The notes under the pieces are model-generated. The model was not told where the DNA came from and ran no database searches. It was given only the letters and a program-made list of their open reading frames with translations. Positions 34,371-43,000 of a stretch of 64,000 nt of DNA are shown here, one piece after another. How positions within the stretch are numbered: position 1 is the stretch's first letter; each line of letters begins with the position of its first letter. Made by a program: the position numbers and the translations under genes. This DNA is from Chondrinema litorale (GTDB lineage: Bacteria > Bacteroidota > Bacteroidia > Cytophagales > Flammeovirgaceae). The stretch lies in assembly GCF_026250525.1 (NCBI RefSeq), contig NZ_CP111043.1, positions 3,733,001 through 3,797,000 of the forward strand, written 5' to 3'.

Positions 34371-35056
34371 ATACCTATCATTTTGTAACCAGCGCCATGA
34401 ACTGTGATAATAATCTCAGGATTATTGGGGTCTTCTTCAATTTTTTGTCTGAGTTTTAGAATAAAATTATCAATTGTTCTAGTTGTTGGGAACTCATGAT
34501 ACCCCCAAATCTTTTCGAGAAGATCGTTTCTACTTACAATTTTGTTTTTGTGAGTCCACAGGTATTCTAATACACTAATTTCTTTGTGTGACATTTTTAT
34601 TTGAATACCTTTATAAAAAGCCTGATAAGTCTGAAAGTTTGCTGAAAGCCTTCCAAGTTTAATTATACTATCATCTGGGTTTGGTTTGTTTGAACCTCTT
34701 CTTAAAACAGCTTTAATTCTCGCTAAAAACTCTCTAAGTCCAAACGGTTTGGTAATATAATCATCTGCTCCGAGTTCTAAGCCTATAACTTTATCAATCT
34801 CTTCGCTTTTTGCAGTTAAAAGGATAACTGGTAAGTCTATGCCTTTTTTTCTGATGGTTCTACATACTTCAAAGCCCGACATTTTAGGTAGCATCACATC
34901 TAGTATTAGTAAATCATACTTTTTGCCTGAAAGCATATTTAATCCTTCTTCACCATCGTTAGCCGTTTCTACTTTATACCCTTCAAACTCAAGGTTATCT
35001 TTTAAACCTATTTGCATTCCAGGCTCGTCTTCAACAATTAGTATTTTTTTTAACAT
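34367..35056 (-). CDS. OmpR-family response regulator
   Basis: The 229-residue protein has a receiver domain (1-120; acidic pair Glu9-Asp10, phosphoacceptor Asp53, conserved KPFGLREFLARI) and an OmpR/PhoB winged-helix domain (about 130-229, with LLEKIWGY and TRTIDNFILKLRQKIEEDP). It binds promoter DNA as a dimer when phosphorylated. The partner is the histidine kinase encoded 30 bases upstream on the same strand. The stop overlaps that of the Hpt gene, leaving no room for a terminator between them. The signal and target genes are unknown. Confidence 0.94.
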   Translation of the reverse strand: MLKKILIVEDEPGMQIGLKDNLEFEGYKVETANDGEEGLNMLSGKKYDLLILDVMLPKMSGFEVCRTIRKKGIDLPVILLTAKSEEIDKVIGLELGADDYITKPFGLREFLARIKAVLRRGSNKPNPDDSIIKLGRLSANFQTYQAFYKGIQIKMSHKEISVLEYLWTHKNKIVSRNDLLEKIWGYHEFPTTRTIDNFILKLRQKIEEDPNNPEIIITVHGAGYKMIGI

Positions 35057-35086
35057 GATAATATAATTTTAATTTGTACTAGGGAG

Positions 35087-36688
35087 TTAGTTAGTTATTG
35101 GAAAATAAAGCAGAAATGTACTGCCCATATTTTCTGTGCTTTTTAAAATAATTTTACCTTTATGGGCATCTACAATGTGTTTTACTAAGGTAAGACCGAG
35201 ACCAGTTCCTTTTGTATCGTGAATATCATTGTTGGGTACACGGTAAAATTTATTAAAAATGTCTTTTTGAAATTTTTCAGGAATGCCAATGCCGAAATCT
35301 TGTACGCTTAATATTGCATAATTGCTTTTTGTATAACTTTTTAAAATAATCTCTTTTTTATTGAGGCTGTATTTAATGGCATTGTCTATAAGATTATTGA
35401 ATACCTCTGCAATTGCTTCTTTATCTGCAAGTACCAAAGGGAAACTATCTTGTGTTTTAAATTGAAAGTTGAAATTGTTTAGTTGGAGTTGTGGCTTATA
35501 TTCATTTAAGCTGCTCTCAGCTATTTTTTGGAGATCTATTGCTTCGAAACGAAATCTCTTTTTACCAGATTCTATTCTTGAGAAGTTTAAGATCTTATTA
35601 ACTGTTCGATTAAGTCGGTCTGCCTCATCATTAATCATTTTATAATATGATTTTTTTTTATTTTCTTCAGAAATACGACCTTCAAAAAGAGTTTCAGCAA
35701 ATATGCTAATCATGGCTAATGGAGTTCGTATTTCATGAGAGACATTTGACACAAATTCTGATTTTAATTGGGCTAATAAAAGCTCTTTTTTCATGTTTCT
35801 AAATACCAACCAAAGACCAACTATTAGTACTCCATCTATTACTAATAATATAAGAATGTTTTGCCGGGTTCTAGCCTTTACGATTTTATCTATGCTATTG
35901 CCTTTTAATGAAATACCTAAGAAATGATTTGGTAATAGCCAAAGTTTTCGATTAGATACTATTTCATCACTTTTAATTGAATCAGTAGCATATAGTTGTT
36001 GGCTTGGATTATCGCAGTAGCTGGTAATAATGAATTCGTCTCTGGCAACTTCTTGAATTTTAGGAGCAAGTACTTCTTCTACAAATAATTGAGGGTCTAC
36101 CATAAATGCACAGAATTGATAGCCATTAAATGGGTTTTTAAGAGCAAAGGTCATTGGTAGTAGAGAATCGGAGACTGTCTCTAATGCTTCGATCTTTTGA
36201 TAATCATTTTTTATAAATTCTGCTAGCTTGAGTAGTGTTACTTTTTTTTCATTATTTAGTTTTAAAAAATCGTTCTTGAGTTTCTCTTGAACAATCAGTT
36301 CAGATTCAATTACAGAATAGGTGAGGGTATTAGTTGTTGTAAGACTTGTGTCGACAGTAAAAAAAGTGATTTGACTAATTGTCGGATTAAACTCTAAAAA
36401 TTTTAAAAGAAAATCTTCAGGTGCGTCTGAATCGGGGAATCCATTAAATACTTTTGTCCATTGATCGAGAATATCATTTGAATATTGATTGATGGAAAAT
36501 AAGATAGCATCAAGTTGGTCTTTGTAAATTTCCTGAATTATTTCTTCATTTTTATTCAGTTGGCTAAGTTCAAAAACAGAAAAAGCTAAAGCGGGGAAAA
36601 GAAAAATTGCAATTAATATAATGGCAATTCTTTTTTCTGTATTGTTAGTAGAATTTGCTCTAACAGTTTTAGTCCTGAACCAATTCAT
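35087..36688 (-). CDS. Membrane sensor histidine kinase
   Basis: The 533-residue kinase has two transmembrane helices (about 20-40 and 277-297) that frame a 235-residue periplasmic sensor domain of no type I recognise. Then come the HisKA domain (VSNVSHEIRTPLAM, His318) and HATPase_c with NNLIDNAIKYS (N box), DFGIGIP and GTGLGLTLVKHIV (G boxes). It should phosphorylate the OmpR-type regulator encoded just downstream. There is no HAMP or PAS domain between TM2 and HisKA, so the membrane helix connects almost directly to the dimerisation helices. Confidence 0.94.
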   Translation of the reverse strand: MNWFRTKTVRANSTNNTEKRIAIILIAIFLFPALAFSVFELSQLNKNEEIIQEIYKDQLDAILFSINQYSNDILDQWTKVFNGFPDSDAPEDFLLKFLEFNPTISQITFFTVDTSLTTTNTLTYSVIESELIVQEKLKNDFLKLNNEKKVTLLKLAEFIKNDYQKIEALETVSDSLLPMTFALKNPFNGYQFCAFMVDPQLFVEEVLAPKIQEVARDEFIITSYCDNPSQQLYATDSIKSDEIVSNRKLWLLPNHFLGISLKGNSIDKIVKARTRQNILILLVIDGVLIVGLWLVFRNMKKELLLAQLKSEFVSNVSHEIRTPLAMISIFAETLFEGRISEENKKKSYYKMINDEADRLNRTVNKILNFSRIESGKKRFRFEAIDLQKIAESSLNEYKPQLQLNNFNFQFKTQDSFPLVLADKEAIAEVFNNLIDNAIKYSLNKKEIILKSYTKSNYAILSVQDFGIGIPEKFQKDIFNKFYRVPNNDIHDTKGTGLGLTLVKHIVDAHKGKIILKSTENMGSTFLLYFPITN

Positions 36689-36713
36689 TTAGTTACATAG
36701 TTTAAATTCAATC

Positions 36714-36721
36714 CAAAGCTA
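36714..36721 (-). promoter_or_regulatory. Candidate -7 element of the kinase-regulator operon
   Basis: On the minus strand the bases read TAGCTTTG, a match to TAnnTTTG, 26 bases upstream of the kinase start at 36688. No -33 box with good spacing is seen. Confidence 0.4.
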
Positions 36722-36813
36722 TTTGAGTCATTCAAATGGCCTGAATAAGTATTTAAAGTAGTAACTATGGCACATCAAGACAATAAGTTTTTTTTGAATG
36801 GAAATTATCTTCC

Positions 36814-36840
36814 ATAAAAAAAGCCGGCGTTTGCCGGCTC
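36814..36840 (-). terminator. Intrinsic terminator after the small secreted protein gene
   Basis: AGCCGGC (36822-36828) pairs with GCCGGCT (36833-36839) over a tetraloop; read on the minus strand the stem is followed by seven T. It separates the gene at 36869 from the kinase operon. Confidence 0.92.
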
Positions 36841-36868
36841 TGTTTATTGAGAGTAGTTTATTGGTTTG

Positions 36869-37297
36869 CTATCTTCGAAATGCTAACACTGCGGCACCAC
36901 AGTGGCTTTGAGAATCTTGGAATGTAAAATTCAGAAAGTAAATACCAGTAGCATTACACTTGTACTGGATTCCTGTAAAGAACTTATTATTGATAAAATT
37001 AGAAGCGACTTTATTTCTTTGTTGATCAAATAGACTGAAAACCATACCATTAGAACCACCATCTTTAGAATTCATGGTGAATGAATAGTTAGTGTCCTTA
37101 CTGAGTATGCACGTATATTCAACTTTAGCTGTTCGGCCTCCTTTTCCATCAACTCTGTAACTTTTTTCATACAAAAAGCCGGGAGCTATATTCTTCATAC
37201 TTTTTTCACTATATAAGTCTGAGTTACATTGTCCGAAAGCTGCGAATGAAATACCTGTTGCTAAAAAAAACAGTAATGTAACAAGATGTTTTTTCAT
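36869..37297 (-). CDS. Unknown small secreted protein
   Basis: The 142-residue protein has a good Sec signal (MKKHLVTLLFFLATGISFAAFG, cleavage near Gly22). The mature part is about 120 residues, basic, with four Cys (CNSDL, YTCIL, YKCNA, HCGAA) that could form disulphides, and beta-type segments such as YLNFTFQDSQSHC. The pattern resembles a small beta-sandwich that binds something outside the cytoplasm, but I recognise no family. It is monocistronic: a terminator follows and menC is divergent. Confidence 0.7.
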   Translation of the reverse strand: MKKHLVTLLFFLATGISFAAFGQCNSDLYSEKSMKNIAPGFLYEKSYRVDGKGGRTAKVEYTCILSKDTNYSFTMNSKDGGSNGMVFSLFDQQRNKVASNFINNKFFTGIQYKCNATGIYFLNFTFQDSQSHCGAAVLAFRR

Positions 37298-37324
37298 GAT
37301 ATCTTTTTTATTTAGACTGTTTTG

Positions 37325-37354
37325 TTTTGAGAGTTAGTTATATCTTTATTTTTG
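37325..37354 (+). promoter_or_regulatory. Candidate promoter of menC
   Basis: TTTTG (37325-37329) and TATTTTTG (37347-37354) fit the -33 and -7 boxes with 17 bases between them, about 90 bases before the ATG at 37444. Confidence 0.45.
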
Positions 37355-37443
37355 CTTCCATGTAAACGTGTAATTCATCAATAGCTTTTAGATATTGTCT
37401 TTAAAATATACTGTTAACTTACATTGAAAACCATCTAATTTAA

Positions 37444-38535
37444 ATGAGTTTTTACAAAAAAAACGGAAGCAGTTTTACTGTTGAAATAAGAAAACATATC
37501 CTGAAATTTAACTTTCCAGCCAAAACTTCAAGAGGAGCTATTAATAAGAAGGTAACGTACTTTTTAAAAATAACGGATTTAAAAACTGGAATTTTTGGCA
37601 TAGGTGAATGCAGTCCCTTACCTGGACTTAGTTTGGAGTATGATGAATCATATGAAGAAAAATTGATTTTCTATGCAGATGAATTGCTGAATCTAGGAAA
37701 ATTAGAAAGTTTTTATGAGTTGCCAGATATCAAATTGTATCCAAGTATTTTGTTTGGTGTTGAAATCGCTTATCACGATTTAATAAAAGGGGGTAATAAA
37801 TTATTGTTTGACTCTTCATTTGCTACAGGGCAAGAAGGCATTCCAATAAACGGATTGGTATGGATGGGTGATAAGGATTTTATGTTGAAGCAGATGACCG
37901 AAAAGTTAGAAAAGGGTTTTAACTGTATCAAGATTAAGATAGGAGGAATTGATTTTGAAGATGAATGTTTTTTACTTAAAATACTGAGGCAACAATTTAC
38001 AGAGTCAGATATTACAATTCGATTAGATGCCAATGGTGCATTTAAGCCTGATAATGCTCTTGATAAACTAGAGAAATTATCTCAGTTTTCAATTCATTCA
38101 ATTGAGCAACCTATTAAGCAAGGCCAATGGAATGAAATGGCTATGGTTTGTGAAAAATCACCTATTGCAATAGCCTTGGATGAAGAGCTAATCGGAATAA
38201 CAGATAAATCTGCTAAAATTAAAATGCTAGAGGCGATTAATCCTCAATATATTATTTTAAAACCATCATTAATTGGTGGCTTTAAAATGTCTGATGAGTG
38301 GATAAAATTAGCTGAATCTAAAAAAATTGGCTGGTGGATAACCTCAGCACTCGAAGCTAATGTGGGACTTAACGCCATTGCACAATATACTGCCATATAT
38401 AATGATCTAATTCCCCAAGGTTTAGGAACAGGCCAACTTTACCATAACAATATAGATTCTCCTTTAGAAATTCAGGATGGCAAACTACATTTAAAACTGA
38501 ATAATAAATGGCAAGAGGTTTTTCAACGTGAATAA
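37444..38535 (+). CDS. menC: o-Succinylbenzoate synthase (MenC), enolase superfamily
   Basis: MenC dehydrates SHCHC to o-succinylbenzoate in menaquinone synthesis. This 363-residue protein has the N-terminal capping domain (GIGECSPLPGLS, 52-63) and the barrel. KIKIGG (163-168) and KPS (272-274, Lys273) give the two catalytic lysines. Metal ligands are Asp195 in RLDANG, Glu221 in IEQP and Asp246 in ALDEEL. TSALEANVGLNAIAQY and GLGTG close the site. Dipeptide epimerases share this fold, but the RLDANGA and SALE signatures and Bacteroidota reliance on menaquinone favour MenC. The other men genes are not in this window. Confidence 0.85.
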   Translation: MSFYKKNGSSFTVEIRKHILKFNFPAKTSRGAINKKVTYFLKITDLKTGIFGIGECSPLPGLSLEYDESYEEKLIFYADELLNLGKLESFYELPDIKLYPSILFGVEIAYHDLIKGGNKLLFDSSFATGQEGIPINGLVWMGDKDFMLKQMTEKLEKGFNCIKIKIGGIDFEDECFLLKILRQQFTESDITIRLDANGAFKPDNALDKLEKLSQFSIHSIEQPIKQGQWNEMAMVCEKSPIAIALDEELIGITDKSAKIKMLEAINPQYIILKPSLIGGFKMSDEWIKLAESKKIGWWITSALEANVGLNAIAQYTAIYNDLIPQGLGTGQLYHNNIDSPLEIQDGKLHLKLNNKWQEVFQRE

Positions 38536-38662
38536 ATCCTTCACTTTTCCTAAATTCTTTCATAAGTATTAGAAATGCTTAATCGATGTAATTGGTAAGG
38601 GTGCTATTGATTTTTTGATGCAAAATTCGGTAAAAAAGCTATATGGCTAAATATAATTTTGG

Positions 38663-38689
38663 AAACCTTTTATCAATAGAAAAAGGTTT
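38663..38689. repeat. 9-bp inverted repeat in the menC-unknown gap
   Basis: AAACCTTTT (38663-38671) and AAAAGGTTT (38681-38689) form a hairpin with a 9-nt loop. A TAATTTTG -7-like element ends just before it at 38661, so it could be a leader hairpin of the next gene or a weak terminator of menC. Confidence 0.35.
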
Positions 38690-38826
38690 TACGAAAAAGC
38701 GGAATTATATTTTACTTATATGCATAATTGAAGGAAATTATTACATACTAACACACACTTGAAACTTCCACAGATTACCAATTGTCATCTAAAGGTAGTT
38801 TTATTTGCAAACTCATTTTTTGCAAT

Positions 38827-39081
38827 ATGGACTTTTTACAAAAATTCAACCGAGCTAGTAAGTACGAACAAGGCAATATCCTTTTTGCCAACGGAGAATT
38901 CATTGCTAGTAAAAATTATCAAGGTTATAAGTTAAATCTATTTAGGTTAGATCACTACGTTTTTGAAGTTTGGTATTCTCCTGTAAACAAATCAATAGAA
39001 AAAATTGTAAGAATTACCGATTACGATATTTTATATACATATTTTAAAAATGTGGATATAAGTGGAGTTATTCTTAAATAA
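38827..39081 (+). CDS. Unknown small protein
   Basis: I prefer the ATG at 38827 (84 residues, MDFLQKFNRASKYEQGN...) over a TTG 45 bases upstream, because the upstream residues look like untranslated sequence. The product is small, basic and aromatic-rich, with beta-type segments such as YKLNLFRLDHYVFEVWYS and no signal peptide or membrane helix. The form suggests a compact cytosolic beta protein. No family is recognised. It stands alone between menC and the dioxygenase gene. Confidence 0.55.
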   Translation: MDFLQKFNRASKYEQGNILFANGEFIASKNYQGYKLNLFRLDHYVFEVWYSPVNKSIEKIVRITDYDILYTYFKNVDISGVILK

Positions 39082-39116
39082 TAACTCTTCTAATATAAAT
39101 CAGTCATAATTTCTGA

Positions 39117-39124
39117 TAGCTTTG
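39117..39124 (+). promoter_or_regulatory. Candidate -7 element before the dioxygenase gene
   Basis: TAGCTTTG matches TAnnTTTG and lies 31 bases before the ATG at 39156. A -33 TTG is not seen at the normal spacing. Confidence 0.4.
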
Positions 39125-39155
39125 TAAGCTTAATTTTAGATAACCACAACTAAAA

Positions 39156-40034
39156 ATGACTGATTTGAGCTTTCTTAATTCTTCTCAATTAGAAGAATAT
39201 CAAAAAAATGGTTTTCTTGTCATAGAAAATTTTATTGATGCTGGTAAAGTTGATTTACTCAGAAAAGCAGCAGAGAAGATAGTTGATGATTTTGACATGA
39301 GTCGAGTATCTGTTTTTTCTACCAAAACCCAAGTCGAAAAAAGCGATGCTTATTTTTTAGAAAGTGGAGATAAAATTAGTTGTTTTTTTGAGGAGGATGC
39401 TTTTAATGAAAATCAGGAGCTCACTGTTGAGAAGAGTAAAGCAATCAATAAAATCGGGCATGCAATCCACGATTTACATCCTGAATTCAAATCTGTTTCA
39501 TATACAGAAAAACTAAAAGCGCTAACCAGTGATTTGGGTTTTAAGAAGCCTGTAATCGCACAAAGCCAGTACATTTTTAAGCAGCCAAGTATAGGAGGGG
39601 TAGTTAGTCCTCATATGGATGCAACTTTTTTATTTACAGATCCAGTGAGTTGCACTGGAATTTGGATAGCAATGGAAGATGCGACGATCACTAATGGTTG
39701 TTTACAGGCTATTCCAGGTTCACACGACAATTATCCTTTAACCAAAAGGTTTGTTCGAGATGCAAGTGATGCTTACTCTCAAGCAAATAAAACCACTTTT
39801 ATTCCATTAAATGAAGTTCAAGAAGATTGGGATATGGAAGCGATGGTACCTCTCGAAGTAAAAAAAGGAGATATGATTATACTTCATGGAAAGTGTGTTC
39901 ATATGAGTTATGAAAATCGCTCCGGGCATTCAAGGCATGCTTATGTAATGCACTTGATAGACAGCGAATATGAGTGGGATGAATTAAATTGGTTACAGCG
40001 AGCCTCCGATTTTCCTTTTATAGAATTGAACTAA
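39156..40034 (+). CDS. Phytanoyl-CoA dioxygenase family protein
   Basis: This is a 292-residue Fe(II)/2-oxoglutarate-dependent oxygenase of the PhyH family, with the double-stranded beta-helix core. Iron ligands are H153 and D155 in SPHMDATF and probably H249 in GKCVHMSYENRS; Arg260 in HSRHAYVMH would hold 2-oxoglutarate. The start FLNSSQLEEYQKNGFLVIENFID is typical of the family. It is cytosolic. Substrates in this family range from fatty acyl-CoA to small metabolites, and neither sequence nor context settles which. Its stop codon abuts that of the convergent protease gene without a gap. Confidence 0.88.
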   Translation: MTDLSFLNSSQLEEYQKNGFLVIENFIDAGKVDLLRKAAEKIVDDFDMSRVSVFSTKTQVEKSDAYFLESGDKISCFFEEDAFNENQELTVEKSKAINKIGHAIHDLHPEFKSVSYTEKLKALTSDLGFKKPVIAQSQYIFKQPSIGGVVSPHMDATFLFTDPVSCTGIWIAMEDATITNGCLQAIPGSHDNYPLTKRFVRDASDAYSQANKTTFIPLNEVQEDWDMEAMVPLEVKKGDMIILHGKCVHMSYENRSGHSRHAYVMHLIDSEYEWDELNWLQRASDFPFIELN

Positions 40035-43000
40035 TTACTTTTTTAAGACTTTAAATGTTTTTACTTGGTCTTTATATACTAGTTGAATGATATAAATACC
40101 TGAAGGATAATTAGAGAATTCTATACTTACTTGGTTTCCATCTTTTGATGGTGTCCAAGTATTTTTTTTTATTAATAACCCACTCAAACTTGTAATGCTA
40201 TAATCTAATTGCCTATTAGAATTTATCTCATTATAGATATTTAATTGACTTTCAATTGGGTTAGGGAATACTGAAATATTATCAAAAATTGCCTCATTCA
40301 AAGCTGTGACTGTTGAGGAAACAAAGAGTTCATCAGAAAACTGAGAAGTATCAGATTTATTAAATGCTGCAACTCTGTAATAATAAGCTATTCCTGTAGT
40401 AATGGTAGAATCTATATAATAACTATTGCTATAATTAGTAATCCCTACTTTTCCAAAAGTTGTATTAAAAGTTGCTTTTCTTTCGATTATAAAAGCTAGG
40501 TTTTTAACATCTGGATGTTCCCAATTTATCTTCACGAATTGACCTGGCTCAGAAGAGACACTTAAGTTTTCTGGTGCCTTAAGTTTCGGTTTAGCTATAT
40601 ATAAGAACAATGTTTTAGAATAATCAGAAGTCAGATTTTCTGATATATAAAATAGCCTGTAGAATAAACTATCACCTTCATATACATCCTCATCAAGATA
40701 TTCGAAAGTATTGGCTTGTAAAGTATCTATTGATATAAAATTATTAGCCCCCTTAGATTTCTGCAAAACACATTGGTATTCTGGGTTATCAGATGTCCAT
40801 TGTATTAAAACTGATTTTTGAGCTGTATAAGCTAAAGTTACATTTGCTGGTGGAGTTATTGGAGGTATTTCTTTAGACTTTGTTTCAAGGAATGCTTCGG
40901 AATTTCCTGCATTATTATAGGCTACTAGTTTGTATTTATAGTAATTGTCTGCAAGTATATTTTCATCAAAATAGTCTTTTATATTACTTTCCAAACTATC
41001 TAAAAATTGAAATTCTGTGTTTGATGAGTTTGCTTTAAACAAAGCATATCCGTTTGCTTTTTTTACTGCATCCCAACTTAGCTTAATATAATTATAGCTA
41101 ATATCACTTGCTACAAAGTTTTGAGGAGGAGTAGGTGGATTTGGTAAAGTTGTAACTTGGGCAGATAATGCTTCAGAATAACCACCAGTATTGAATGTTT
41201 TAATTGTATATTCATATTTAGTATCAGCTTTAATATCCAAAGTGTCTGTAAAATCAATTAGGTTAGCAGCACCTTCAAATAATCTGACCTGATTTCCATT
41301 AGGAATAATCTTTCTATCTATAATGTAGCCATCTTCATTATTAGCAAGATCATTCCATTTTAAGCTAATTTCATATTTAGATACCTGATTGATCTTTAAA
41401 TTTTGTGGTGCGGCTGGTGGATAAGGTAATGTGGTAACCTCTAAAGTATCCGAAAAGGTTGTTCCTCCATTACCTATAGAAGCAACATAATAATAATAGG
41501 TGCTATTAGCTTCAAGATTTTGGTCTGTGTACTTTTTGCTGTTTGCAGCTAACTCTGTGATTTTAGTAAAATCTTCATCTTGAGTGTGTGATCTATACAC
41601 ATGATAAGTATTTTCATTATTGGCCTTATCTTCCCATGTAAGAGTTAAATTTTCTGAAAGAACATTACTAAATATTAGATTCTCGGGTTTTGCTGGTGGC
41701 GCATCTGGAGTTGCTACTGTAACTGTAGGAGAATAAGCAATATTCCCATTATTCAATTCAATTTTTAATCTGTAAGAGTAAGTATAATTACCTGTAACAT
41801 TGTTATCAATAAAATTTAAAGAGCTAGCATCAAGTGTTTGGATTAAAGAAAAAACTCCATTTTCTTGTTCTGCTTCAATTGTTACAGAAGCAGCATCTTC
41901 TAGATTTACCTGCCATGTTAGATTTACTTCGTTACTACTAATTGCTTCTGCAAGTAAATTGAAAGTAATAGGAGTAATACAGATTTCTAATGACCATTCC
42001 TCTAAACTACCTCCATCAATTGCTGCTATATCTTTTACTTTTAACTGCCATTTCCCATTGCTTAATTCATTTTTAAATGCACTCAGACTTTCTAATGGTT
42101 TATAAGACTTTTGGTTGGTAGGAGGGCAATCTATTATTGATGTAGTTGATTGATCTGCAAATGCAAGATCAAAGTTATCTTCGCTATCACAAATCTGTTT
42201 CATTAAGGTGACTTGTGTACCAGATGGGCTTACTAGGTAAAATTCAAGATCTTTGATATAAGAATGTTTACCTCTAACTCTCGTGACTTTCACATCTTGT
42301 ATAATGCCAATTTCAGTGATCTCGATCTCAGAGATTATTTCAGACTCTTTCTCACTATCTATAATTTTTGGAATATCGCTAGCAACAACTTCTAAACATT
42401 TGCTGCTTTCTGTTACAAATACTCCTGTTTCTGATTGTATGCTATTTTCACAAGGGTTGCTTGCTGTTAATTTCCAGTAATATGTTTGATCATTATCAAA
42501 TTCAATAGGTACTTGGAAAGTATGAGTCTCAATTTCATTCTGCTCAAAAATGATGTTTTTAAATGATGGATCATTAGCTACAATTAAATGATTAGTTGTA
42601 CTAGCACTTGTTTCATTCCAAGTAAATATTGGGGTGTTAGTTGTTTTTTGTTTTAAGCCATTTATAGGAGAAACTAAAATTGGTATATCTGGTAAATCTA
42701 ATGCCGTATTAACTTCAATTGTTTCAGTGTAAACTTCGTCTTTGTAGTTCACATTAAGTTCGATAATAAATGATGAATCTATCTGACTTAATGTGTTATC
42801 TATTTCAAAATTCACATTTGTACCAGTTTCAATGTTAGCTGTTTTGGGTGAAATATTAATACCATCAGGCAAATTGTTAAAACTAATTGTAGCTGCGGAC
42901 TCTAAATCTATCAAAGCTTGAATCTCTACATCTAAACTAGCAACAGCATCACTACAAATGCTTAACTTTTTTGTTGATGCATTTATTAATAAGGATGGAA

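Noticed and set aside
36766..36790. TGGCAC near 36767 as a sigma-54 promoter half.
   Set aside because: No TTGC follows at the required spacing, and it points to a terminator and the convergent side of genes.
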